Made by a program: the position numbers and the translations under genes. The notes under the pieces were generated by a model. The model saw nothing but the letters and a program-made list of their open reading frames with translations. It did not search any database and was not told where the DNA came from. 64,000 bases of DNA from Rhipicephalus microplus (taxonomy: Eukaryota > Arthropoda > Arachnida > Ixodida > Ixodidae), in NCBI RefSeq assembly GCF_043290135.1, contig NW_027464588.1, forward strand, positions 4,579,501 to 4,643,500, written 5' to 3'. Below are positions 43,905-55,187 of the stretch, piece after piece; positions within the stretch are counted from its first letter, which is position 1, and each line of letters opens with the position of its first letter.

Positions 43905-45504
43905 CATACTGCTTTCATCGCTGCTCGTCGTGTCAGCATCCAAGGTTACTACGACTAATTGGTTGTCATCAATGACGTCATCAATGATGTATCAATAAGC
44001 ATGTCATCATCCACTTATATTACGTGGCGCACGTAATTTTTCCATTTTTGTGCAGTGACTTGCTTTGTGTCTTTCCAAGCAAGAGCCTCGAGGCCTCTCA
44101 TTTTAAAGTTTGTATTGGCATTTGAAACATAACCTTTTAAAACATAAACATTACATAATCGCGTTAGGCTCGCAGTGGTATTGTGGCAAGCGTATGACAG
44201 TGTGACCAGCATCAGCTGCATTGTAATAAGATACCTATTACCCTCCGTACTTACTGTTTGAACAAACTTTAACAGTTCTATTTTCACCACGTCACTGCCC
44301 CAGGTCACACCCTTCAGAAAGAGCCAGGCTTGAATGTCTTTGTTCAACGTATTCATACGGGGTACCTTTTCACCCCGCCGCGGTGGTCTAGTGCCTAAGG
44401 TACTCGGCTGCTGACCCACAGGTCGCGGGATGAAATCCCGACTGCGGCGGCTGCATTTCCGATGGAGGCGGAAATGTTTTAGGCCCGTGTGCTCAGATTT
44501 GGGCGCACGTTAAAGAACCCCAGTTCGTCGAAATTTCCGGAGCCCTCCACTACGGTGTCTCTCATAATCATATGGTGGTTTTGGAACGTTAAACTCCACA
44601 AATCAATCAAATCAATCAACGGGGTACCGTTTCAAGCTCCACAGAATGATTAGGTGCGTTATCAAACACAATGACCCTTTGCGGTGGAAAAATCGGCAGC
44701 AGTTTTTCGTTAAACCACTTTTCGTAGTGGGCGCCGTCAATTTTATCATGGTAGTCACCTGTCGTTTTTCTAGCTCGAGATGCTTCACCGGCAGCTGTGA
44801 CTAAGCCATCCTCGTTGCTACAGTTAGTAATAATGAGGCGACCTCCCTTACCACTGGAGTTTGGCGAGCCTGTCAGCAGGTTGCGTTTCTTGGCAGGCTC
44901 AGCGGATGGTCTCGTCGACCAACCTACGGCTCACAGTGTGCCCTGCGTTCACTCATTTTTCATCAGTGTAGAAGATGGGTCACCCTGGCGTCAAACCTCT
45001 ATAATTTGGCGCAAGTACTTGCGTCGCCACTGGATGATGTGAGTGGCCTCGATCAGGAGCGAATTTCGGTAACGCTTCTTAAAGCGGAAGCCTACATTGA
45101 GCAGCATCCTATGAATAGTTGTGGCGGACACGTACCGCAACGAGTCATCTTCTTTGAAGTATGCGGAGAGCTTGCGCACCGTCGCAATTTCCCGCTATTC
45201 ATAGAAACAGTGCATGGCTCTGTGCAACACACCAACGTCGAAATCGTGCAGCAGCTGCTCTTGATCGCGGCCCCTGCCACCGCGAGAGAGTGTCTTGGAT
45301 AAAAATTCTTCGCCATGCTTATTGTGCTCCGCTACCCACTTGTACAGCGCACGCTCGCTGACATTGGTGTACGCAGACGTTCTCTTATTGAAAGGGATCA
45401 TCTTTACGCACTGTCCCGAACACATTTAGTGCCAACCGCTTCGCTTCCTTGTCGTAAAAGCTGATCCGGGAACGATATCGCACAGGTGAACCAGGTGCCG
45501 CCAT
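43905..45504 (-). pseudogene. IS630/Tc1-mariner-type DDE transposase, broken and split by a SINE
   Basis: The start MAAPGSPVRYRSRISFYDKE lies at 45504. A helix-turn-helix-like N-terminus follows (ERALYKWVAEHNKHGEEF), then RKLSAYFKEDDSL and IIQWRRKYL. The DDE core shows YTDE...VNAGHT (first D) near 44970, then GRLIITNCSNEDG, GDYHDKIDGAHYEKWF and VIVFDNAPNHS (second D) near 44680. A SINE intervenes, then LNKDIQAWLFLKGV and KVELLKFVQTV-like helices. The third acidic site reads NAIM followed by a stop instead of NPIE. The tail KWKNYVRHV leads to an acidic serine-rich end. Transposases of this family cut and rejoin element ends at TA. Several frameshifts and stops make it inactive. Confidence 0.85.
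44373..44618 (+). mobile_element. Ruka-like SINE nested in the transposase gene
   Basis: Full-length copy with a clear head (cgcggtggtctagtgcctaaggtactcgg; ggtcgcgggatgaaatccc) and aaatcaatcaaatcaatca tail. It is bounded by acggggtaccttttca (44357-44372) and acggggtaccgtttca (44619-44634), a 16 bp target duplication with one mismatch. The duplicated bases are transposase coding sequence. Confidence 0.96.
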
Positions 45505-45739
45505 CTTGACAAGAGTGACCAAATCTGCCACCGCATACTAATCACAACCCAAGACGGGGCCCTCCGCGGCGCTGTAGATGCTCGGGCTGTGCAGACTACT
45601 CATAAAAGTTTAGACAGTGTTGTACCATATCTTTGTACTTTATAAGTAAAAACATAACACATACCAGCCGCAACAGCGTTATTTATTTCGTCATTTGCAT
45701 GTTATAACACGTACAAGCTAGAACTCTTTCTTCGGTATC

Positions 45740-46815
45740 ATGGGCAACAACAATTGGTTTATACAGAAAAGGCGAAAAATGTCGTCATACCTGTCACCGC
45801 TACTACACGCAGAGAATCCATCAAGTGAAAATCCTCGCACAAGACCGCTTTTAAATGTCATGAGGACAAACAACGGGCTACGCATATGGAGTAATACATC
45901 TGGCTTCGCTAAAACCTGCGCTTAAGTGTCGTGAAGCCTTGGCTCTGCTGCACGGAACTTCTGGAACAAAGCATGGGGGTAGTAGAAGGCGACGCAGCCC
46001 TACGCTCAGCTGCCTCGATTAGGCTAGCAACGAGCACCATAGCCGAGCAGGTTGCTATAGCTTTAGCAATGGTTGACCCCTCGCACACCCATGTCTTCAC
46101 AGACTGTCACGCCACCATTCGGGCTTACGAAAGCGGCAACTTCGCTCGAGAAGCAGACCACATTCTACAAACACGCAAATGCTTGGGATTGCACTACCTC
46201 TCTTGCTTTCCTGGCCAAATGGGCAAACAGGTCCAACCACAGCAACCCAACCTCAACTGGCTCATGATCGAACGGGAGAACTGACCCGCCGCAACGATCA
46301 CGTAGCCACCGAAGAGCTAGGCCCAGACGTACAGTTTAATGACCGTTTACTCACCTTTTATGAAATTACCTCTTGCTACCGAAACGATAGAAGCTAATAC
46401 CCTTTACCACATGCAAAGCTGAAACGCGCGGAAAACGTAGCTTTTCGCATGCTACAAACGAGATCATAACCATCATGGTGGCGACTCAGCCGTTACAACT
46501 TAGACACAGATTCACAATGCCCGAACTTCTCAGAAGTGTACTGTTCACTCAAACACGTGCTCTGGTAATGTCCCGCGTTACCTCGAGGGCCTCTCACCAG
46601 TGAGTCCGATTGAGAGGAGGCACTCGAAGCCTCAGTTTCAGAAACCAACAAAAGGCAGGCCAGATGGCTCAAGAACTGGCGGAACGCCACCACGTTCCCG
46701 CCCAGACTCTGGCGTCGCCTACAAAAGCGGCTGCTAGAGTCTCTCTCGTGAACACCCTGGTGGCTTAAACTCCTCAGGACCATTCAATAAAGTTCTTGAC
46801 TGACTGACTGATTTT
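45740..46815 (+). pseudogene. 3' end of an RNase H-bearing LINE
   Basis: VVEGDAALRSAASIRLATST, EQVAIALAM and HVFTDCHATIRAYESG (46000-46135) match the middle of RNase H. They are followed by LHYLSCFPGQMGKQV, YEITSCYR and a C-terminal PNFSEVYCSLKHVLW segment with a broken Cys/His cluster. The sequence ends with aataaagttcttgactgactgactg near 46793, a simple-repeat 3' tail. Numerous stops and shifts are seen. The upstream part of the LINE is missing. It is related in architecture to 1210-1735. Confidence 0.8.
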
Positions 46816-48791
46816 TTAGCTGAAGAAATCACGTTAGTCAGAAACACACTTTTTCAATATCTTTTGAGTCTATAAAACTGAAGTATACTTAGAACTGCTT
46901 GCAGTTTGTTTATTTGTTAATAGTCCGCATCTGAATGCGAAAGTGCTAAAGCGAAAAAAAAAGACAGAGCTTTACATTTGCTCGAGTTATCGGCCATTAC
47001 TCCGATGGATAATATTTATGAATACTGGTCGAGTCTTTCTAAGGAGCCATCTTGTCAGTTATTGTTTGTAACTGAGCGATAAATTACGCAGTTGTCATGA
47101 AGAAGATTGATTTTACAGGACCCACGAAATAATACAACACTGAAGTGGCGTTAAAGATAGCTGAAGGGCTAATACAGAACGCTGAGGTACTCCTCAGGTT
47201 AGATGTATAAATATCTCAGAAGTATTATTCCCATGGACTTAGTACGTGCAAATTGTTTGAAACAGTTCCATCGGTTTTAAAATGCAGAATGTGTATTCAA
47301 CGATAACTGTTTTGGGAGCAGCAGGTGTTAATGAAATCTCTAAGTGTAGTACGCGAAGTAAACAAAAAATGTGCCAGTTTGTACGTTCCACTCACTCTAC
47401 CAACGTGGCCGTAGCTTCACATGACCCACATGTCAAATCTAGCGCTTCAGGTTGAGGGATAATGTGTAATACTTCATGATCGGTAATTTGGAAAAGTTTA
47501 GTGAGCGTGACGATGCGTTTTAATGTTCGTAGTATTTGAGATATTAGCACCTAGTAAGCAAACGACTTTGTTTTAGCTTTGAACCTAGCAAGAAATTATC
47601 TGACTTGCTGCCCACAAAAGGAGCTCACATACTTTTTTCAGCATTACCTAATGAATCTCGTAATATCCGCGCCTGGTATTAGCTACTAGTATAATTGACT
47701 TCGATGGAGTACTGGTTAGACAAGAAACCTTCCGCAACACTAAACAACAGCTGAAAATTTCCACTCCATGGCGAAACAATATTGATGGCGAAACAATAGA
47801 GTTGCACCTAACATTCCGTAGATTACAAAAGTTTGGCGACGGCGTCCGGCCAGGGTCAATACAGGTCATTAGCGGAGTCGTGGAGTAGAAAACAGGAAGT
47901 GATAGAAAAAAACTAAAAAGGCCAATAGGGGGCTCCATTGGCCAACCAAAACATGAACTGCTGTGCATTGCGCAGAACATGCTCTTTGTAAGCATGCTGA
48001 TGGTTAGATGATGCTGCCTGTGGTTTCTGGCAGTTAGCTCTGCAGATCATATCTGCAGCGCAAGGGCAGAAGCGGTCGCGTTCACTTACAGTGTGACATA
48101 TTTCCAGATTTTAGCGTAGTGGAGCACCTGATAAAAGGAAAGGTAATGAAAATGTAGGAACGTCGAGCATGTTGTACTTGGCTTACTAAATCATTCCCAG
48201 ATAGCAAAAAGGCCCACTCACCTGTTTCCAACTAAAATAGCAACAAATAGGAAACACAGACCCAGGGTGGCATGCGCGAACGTTGTAGCATTCATGCGAG
48301 ACGTGAGCATCTCTATACACAATTATTCATTATGGTTTAGCGTTTTTAATGAGCCTATGTATCTGCGCGCTCGGCATTTGTTAAAATGATAGATTTTTCT
48401 AGCTTCATTTCCCTATCATATTGATACGTTAAAGCGAAACTATTGCTATACCTCTGACTGGCACTCACATTTACAAGTTAGTTATAATGTGCATCACAAG
48501 AAAGTAATGTCTAGCTACAGTATTGATTTGCAAAGCCTTAATATTGGTAGTCGACCAAAATGTTTTTATTGTGAGACATGACACTACCTCAATTCGATGA
48601 GATACACTGCTTAACTAGTCTTTTTTCACAAAATAGTAAAAAAATAGTCGATTTCTCCAGCTTACGTTACAGCTGTCTAGAATTTATAACTAAGCACTTT
48701 TTTATGCAGCAATATCTTATAGGTGGCATCGAAGCTGACGAAGCTCTTTGTTAGTACTAACATTGTAATCGACAGCAGATAAAAAGAAATA
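46816..48791. other. Unassigned sequence
   Basis: No recognisable element. A 115-codon minus frame (47648-47995) shows no motif. The plus strand of the same block has a fairly open frame around 47690-47890, which I do not recognise either. Confidence 0.4.
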
Positions 48792-48950
48792 GCGGTGGCT
48801 GCATTTTCGATGGAGACGAAGATGCTGTAGGCCCGTATTCTGAGATTTGGGTGCACGGTAAAGAGCCCCAGGTGGTCGAAATTTCCTGAGGCACTTCTCA
48901 TAAGGTGGTTTTGGGACGTCAAACCACACATATCAGTAAATCAATCAATT
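48792..48950 (+). mobile_element. Ruka-like SINE, 5'-truncated and internally deleted
   Basis: Starts gcggtggctgcattttcgatgg and lacks the ccactacggcgtc segment of the body, so it is shorter than the other copies. Ends cacatatcagtaaatcaatcaa. No convincing target duplication. Confidence 0.88.
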
Positions 48951-49756
48951 TAGAGAAGCAATCAATGAAAGCTGTTGTCCTGTTCACTTTTTTCTCAAAT
49001 GGTTGGAAGCGCTAGTCACTGTCAAAAAGCAAAATGACTACACAGTGAAACGTAAACCAAGAACAAAAATAATGTTCTAGACTTCGAAATTTAGCTCCAA
49101 GAAAAAGTGGAGCACTACTTTGCTGACAACGGTATGTATTGCGCCTGTGTATTGACGACTCCCAAATTAACACTTTTAAAGAAATGATGATTTTATTTTT
49201 ATACGCTGTTCTCTTTTGTTGTGAAGGTCACTTGGTTTGTCCAATATAACAGTAGAAGTAGATTAGAAGCTATCACGCTTTATCCGTGCTCGCGTTCCAA
49301 AATGGCGTGCCATAGTGGCTACAACGTGGCATTCGGCTCATTTTCTATATCGTCTAGTACTTTTGCTGTAACGAATAGCGCGTGAGAAATGAGAGGTCTG
49401 TTAATTACATAGTGCAAATTATGTCATTTTACATAATGTGGATTTGACATCAGGGCCACTAATCTCCAAAAGTCAAGCTGAAAGCTTAGAGGACACACAA
49501 GTCATTCATTAGTATTCTTTCTTTTTTTTGAACGTACAGCAGACATGCTGGAAGCATCAGGCCTATCTTTTTACGAAATGAGAAAAGTTTACTTATTCGA
49601 CCATGAGTAGGGCAGAAATATAGAAAAAGGAAGTAAAACACAAGAACTGGATGAAATAGGGTGTTTATTATGGTCGACAATTGCATGGGAAATTTTGTTG
49701 GCTAAGAATAAATCCTTTCCCTTTAATGAACTACTCAGTGAAACATTGGGTGTACC
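48951..49756. other. Unassigned sequence
   Basis: Nothing recognisable on either strand. Confidence 0.45.
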
Positions 49757-49766
49757 ATTCTTTTCA

Positions 49767-50011
49767 TACAGCCCCACCGCGGTGGTCTCGTGGCTAAGGT
49801 ACTCGGCTGCTGACCCGCAGGTCGCGGGATCGAATTCCGGCTGTGGCGTCTGCATTCCGATGGAGGCGGAAATGTTGTAGGCCCTTGTGCTCAGCTTTGG
49901 GTGCACGTTAAACAACCCCAAGTGGTCGAAATTGCCAGAGCCCTCCACTATGACGTTTCTTATAATCATATGGTGGTTCTGGGACGTTAAACCTCACATA
50001 TCAATCAAGCA
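49767..50011 (+). mobile_element. Ruka-like SINE, full length
   Basis: Head ccgcggtggtctcgtggctaagg and gcgggatcgaattcc, normal body, tail catatcaatcaagc. It is flanked by attcttttca at 49757-49766 and 50012-50021, a perfect 10 bp target duplication. Confidence 0.95.
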
Positions 50012-50021
50012 ATTCTTTTCA

Positions 50022-52984
50022 GACAAAACATTTTCTTTCAGAGATTAGTATATCATTCAAATATCACGATTGTATAACTCACATGTTCAGCCAGGCAGAA
50101 ACCTGTTGGTGTTGTGAATCATTTGGCTTTTTCTTTTTATCTGCTCTTTCAAAACACGCAGAGAATAAAAATTTCAATATGGAAACTAAAATATTTTTTT
50201 CCTAAACTATCTCCTGTAAGGGTGAACGATTGTGTTGTTCTGTTCATCATACCGTCTCTCTGGGCTGGTTTTCTTTCTACCATGAATGAAATCGAATTAT
50301 TACAATTAGCAGCCTTATGTCTGAGATCACACGCCTTTTCAACGAAAAAGAAAGGAATAGTTACGCGCTACCTAACCTCGAACGAATGACTCGCGGTTGT
50401 ATAACGCAAAACTTGACAAGCTGCACATGAAACCAAAAGTTTTAACATTGCAAAGCTGTACTTCAAACCAGACGCGTACGCCGAACCCAACACCGGCTTT
50501 CGACGGAGGCTTCTCGGGCGACATTTTGGCTTTGTCTGCGACATCAGCAAGCACCTGTGGAAGCACGTTTCAGCTATGCCGGTCAACCTCCTGCATGGTG
50601 TACTTGGCTGGTAATTTTCATCCTTGTAATATTTCGTAGAACCGAGAGACCTTGTGATGCGCGTAAAATATCTCTAGCCTTTCGATATTTGTTGCATATC
50701 TTTCTTTATTCGTGGAAGGGGTGCGATAGCAGTATTAAGATGTTTCATTTTTCGTCAACGCATAAATTTATATGGAGCCACAAGAAAGCCCAGGAAAGAG
50801 ACATGCAGCTTTTTCCACCTTTTGTCGTCACACTATTTGCCTTCAGTTTAGCAATGTTCTCGCCACACCATCTGTGCCCTTTCACCACAATCAAAAGAAA
50901 AAAAGTAAGCTGTAGAAATAAACGATGCACTGATAAGTGTCGTGGCTCCGTACGAGGCGAAATTCGTCTTACTGCAAGGTCAATACTGCCCGTCTATGCG
51001 CTGCACCACGACGTTTACGGTCCTCGCAGCCCGATATAAATGTGATTATTTTCATCTGTTTGATATTTTTTGTAATGTACAGATTCCCGAGAGAGGAATG
51101 CTGCGTTTAGATTCTGCAGCAAGGACAAAATATGATCTCCAGAAACAAAGAGCCCACGAGAAAAAACAAAATGCATGTGGCGGGGGCGCAGCTGTCTCAA
51201 ACACACTGTGTTGTAATAGAAGTCCTTGTTCAGCACTACATTTTTTTTTCGTCTTTTATGTGTCCTACTAAAGTCCAGTTAGCACAGCAAAGCGTAAGGC
51301 AGTGATGAATTGCCCCTTGTTCAGTGCTGTTTTTTGCACTAAGCAGTCATACAAACCAAAATAAAATGTATTTTAAATTAGCGGCAACATCGGATCTGGA
51401 GTAAGGTCATGCCGGTAAACACCAGCCCATAGTATTGCATTGATGGCGAGTAAAGAACTTGGGCTTTTCGTCCTGTCTAGCACTTGATTTTGGTGATACT
51501 TATAACCTTTCAGCACATGAGCGAAGCTCCTTTGAAGGCATATTTTCCTTATTAGCCTAATAACCCAGTCAGAAAATTCAAATGTAAATTCCTCGGAACA
51601 AGATACAAAAAAGCTGAAAAAAAGAACACACAAGTCTTGTTAGTGGACGACATGTTTTGGTGTATGTCTGACTATGCCACACATTAAATAAATACTTTCA
51701 GATATCTTCTTTTGAATCACAGCTGCACAGCACGTACAAGTGGGCGGAAATCGTCAGTCACATGATGTCACACAAGTAAGCTTCATATCGATATTCACGT
51801 GTAATGATTTTTAAAATAAATACAATACAAGATTGAAACAAGTGATCTAAATATAATAAACACAAGCGCAAGCAATGCTAGATAGAAGCCGCCTAACAAG
51901 AAAAAAACCTTCGAAAAAGTTTTTTTCTTAAGCTGCATGAACACCTGTATGGGAAAAGCCTCTGACATTGGAGGGATAAATATTATTTCATTATTTTGTT
52001 TTCAAACAAGAGAAAGGGCTCAAGCTGTCACAGCCACTCAAGTCGTTCGGTAAGTGCGTGCAGGTGTTTCGTTCTAGCATAATGTGCCTGAGATAGACAT
52101 ATACTGTTTGTGAACTTCTGTGCTAGCGCGACCATGAATAACAACGTAGGTAAACTTGTGACGCGATGATTTGGCTTTAATTTAGACTGCTTCATTGCTA
52201 TCAATTCTTCATTGCGTATGTGGGCAATAGACATGTCATTTTTACAACGTTTCTTTATGTTTTATTTACAGCATTTCATTTTACAATTGTTTCTTTAGCT
52301 AAAAATTATTTATTGGCATTATTGATTGGCACATGGGGAGCTATATTAAAGTACACCAGCATAAGTAACAGAACACACTGAAGCTCGCATCGGGATCGGA
52401 TCAAAGATCATTGCTTGTTATGTAGCTCCTGCTCTTACTGCACTTCTGGATTCTACCTTACTGAAAAAAACAGCAATTGGTTCTGCGTAAAATTTAAGTG
52501 ATCTGGTGATCTTCGCTATTCAGTTTTGGTGATTGTGTGCTACGGGTGATGTTATAGATCAAAACTTTTAAAACTTCACAGTAGGGTATTTGTTACATTC
52601 TTTACCCGGCTTACAGATTTAGTTTCATTTAGGCAGAACTATAAAAATATATTTTGAAAAAACTTAGTCAGGGACTATGGTGATATTTTGTTTCTATTCC
52701 TCAATATTTACTTTCCTTGCTTATTCTTTGACACGTATATATTATTTCCATTACCTGAACTATTTCGGTATCCCCTTCCTACTCGTTCACCTCGGTTGTT
52801 TCTTTTTGATCTTTGAAAAACTTCGAACCTCATAAAATGGCTCGTATAATGTAGTTAGTCGCTATTTTCAATAGCCGATAAGAGACAGCACAAGATATGC
52901 GAAACATTAGTCAGAAATGTTTTTTGTTTGGCAAGGTGGAAGTGGTAATCCACTATATATATTCTTTTCGCGTGGTATTTGTTT
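50022..52984. other. Unassigned sequence with one exon-like open stretch (50420-50612)
   Basis: The stretch 50420-50612 on the plus strand is GC-rich relative to its surroundings. After a tga it stays open across KLYFKPDAYAEPN, TGFRRRLLGRHFGFVC and SKHLWKHVSAMPVNLL, then reaches a gtaatt at 50610. This looks like an exon followed by a donor, but I recognise no family. The rest of the region shows nothing. Confidence 0.25.
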
Positions 52985-53014
52985 ACGTACGTACGTACGC
53001 GTGCGCGCGCGTGC

Positions 53015-53107
<93 letters not shown>
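52985..53107 (+). repeat. (acgt)n and (GT)n microsatellite
   Basis: acgtacgtacgt from 52985, a short (gc)n and gtgcgc segment, then about 90 bp of uninterrupted gt. It creates artificial Val/Cys-repeat ORFs on the plus strand and His/Thr-repeat ones on the minus strand. Confidence 0.99.
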
Positions 53108-53108
<1 letters not shown>

Positions 53109-54296
53109 TGCTGCACTCGAAGTTGTTGCTGTCCCCTCTGTGTTACCGTGCATGCTGACATTTTTTCAGGCATTTATTGATTGGCTCTCGTTGATGGTGT
53201 TACATAATTCCAAACAATAAAATAGAAAGGGAGAAGTTATGCGGATAGCGAGAGACATTAACGGGAAAGGAAATATGTAGTAAGCTACCTTGAAAGGGGG
53301 ATGGATTAAAGAGAGACAAAAAAGTAAGAAAGAGAGAGTGGGAGAGGAAGGAGAGAGGTAGCAATAAAATAAAGGGGCTAGGTCTTCTTATTGAACAGTC
53401 TTTCTCTTTCTCTTTCGGCACGTGCCTCCTGATTCGAAAAAAGGCAACACATTACAACATCGCAATCAATACGTACTAAAGAATACACCTCTATCACTGC
53501 TGCCTCTACCTAAGTAGGAATTCATTATTATTTCATACGGAAGTTACCATTTTTCAATTGTTCCAGCAGTTCAATAGCAAACGCATGTCTCCCACAGGTT
53601 CTCATGTTTTGCACCGACAACGCCGATTGGGAACAGTCTCACAAAATTACTTTCTTAAGGTGGACTGATATTGGGTGTTAAGCATAGAGGCAGATGTGGG
53701 CTAGCCTACCGCTTTTTTGTTGATGCTGCAACTAAATGCATTTCACGAACATGTGGACGGTCAGGCAAACGATAAGTCCCATGGTCGAATATTGAGTGCC
53801 ATAATGCGTGCAAATAACAAAAAAAACGCCAGAACTGCGCGGAAGGTGCAGCAAAGTCACAACGGAGGCTATAAGAGTGGTTTTTGAGAGCCTTTCAAAA
53901 TACTACTGCAAGCGCATCTGTTCCATACCCACTGCGGCATTAATCATGAAAATTTTGCGTAGTAGATCTGCATTTTCTATGCTATTTTTCGTCAGTCTTT
54001 TGAAAAGCGTGGTAATTGCTAAATCTTTACAAGAAATTTTATGTCAAGTGTTCATGGAGTGGCTGACGATGAGGAGGAATCATGGCTGAAGTGGGTGTGA
54101 GCCACATTTAATAGGGGAGCATGAACAAGCTTTTGTAATGGATTGGAGAATTAGACGAACTACTCGTTATGCTATTCACATTGTGCGACGACTGGTTGTT
54201 ATTTCGCTGTTTTAAAACGCCTTATAGGTCGTAGCAACGCGATTGCTTTCCCGACGTCAAGACTGCCTAAGGCTAGTTTGCCAACAAGTCACAAGC
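53108..54296. other. Unassigned sequence
   Basis: Purine-rich (gaga) segment near 53280-53360; no gene or element recognised. Confidence 0.45.
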
Positions 54297-54500
54297 ACTG
54301 GTGTGGCTCAGTGGTAGAATACTGGGCTGGGACCCAGCGGACTCAGGTTGCAGGCTCCGAGCCCCACTGTGCAGCTCATGCTAGGCTTTTTATTTCTAAT
54401 TTCTTGCGATGTGGTTACGGACACAGGGTGGCGGACAACTTCGCGTGACACGAGTTGTGATTTCATAACAACATTCACTGTAATAAGGCATGGAAGTATT
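54297..54500 (+). mobile_element. tRNA-headed SINE (third family)
   Basis: A-box-like tgtggctcagtggtagaatac, then a degenerate B box (aggttgcaggctccgagcccc). The body ttgcgatgtggttacggacacagggtggcggacaacttcgcg and tttcataacaacattcactgtaa is a motif I recall from tick repeats. Not a functional tRNA, because the stems do not pair. Confidence 0.6.
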
Positions 54501-55187
54501 TTCGAGACTCACCGACAGCCGAGAGTACTATAAACATTAAGGATATTGTGTCGCAAAAAAAGAAGGTTCCGCTGAAAGGCGAGGTGAGAAATATGGCATA
54601 AATATATATTCAGTATGACGTCATATACACAGGAGGGTAAAGTCTTTTACAGGGTGAGAAGAGTAGAACGAAAACGTATTCACTGCCCCTGCTGAACACG
54701 AAAGGCGACAGATTGGAGGGTCAGGCAAACACTCTCCGGGCACACTTCGAACAGGTCTCCAACTCACTACTTTATAGCGAAGCGTTCCAACGTTATAAAA
54801 CCAGAATAGACAGAGATTAGAACTACAATCCACAACACACAATGGACCTTCTGTTCGGCTGAACTACATGTCTCACTTATATCTGCTGCAATAAATCTGC
54901 CCCAAACCCGGACCATGTGGCATGTGAAATGCAGAAATATTTTCCTACTGAAACCCCAATAGCCCTCCTCTCCATGTATAATGCGGATATGCTTTCCCGG
55001 CAGGCTACCCCCAGCCTAGAAGGGAGCCATCGTTTTCCCGATTATAAAACAAGGAAAGGCTAGTTGCGTGAACTTGTTGTCTTTGCAAGGTCTTTCAGAA
55101 AGTGATAAACGCGGCTGATGCACTTTCTTGAAACTAATGGCCCGCTTGACCAAATACAAGTGTGGGTTTTGAGAGGCGCGGTCCACC
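54501..55187. other. Unassigned sequence
   Basis: Nothing recognisable on either strand. Confidence 0.45.

Larger units (their letters stand above)
43392..45621 (-). mobile_element. IS630/Tc1-type DNA transposon, degenerate
   Basis: Contains the transposase pseudogene at 43905-45504. Candidate terminal inverted repeats are aacactgtctgcactt (43392-43407) or its twin at 43224-43239, and aagtttagacagtgtt (45606-45621), which match at 14 of 16 positions when reversed. The true left end could be either unit of the adjacent tandem duplication. A TA target duplication was not clearly visible. A SINE at 44373-44618 interrupts the element. Element limits are therefore inferred. Confidence 0.6.

Noticed and set aside
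47648..47995. 115-codon minus ORF and opposite plus frame
   Set aside because: No motif on either strand; length compatible with chance.
52897..53220. Long Val/Cys and His/Thr repeat ORFs
   Set aside because: Artefacts of the (GT)n microsatellite read in frame.
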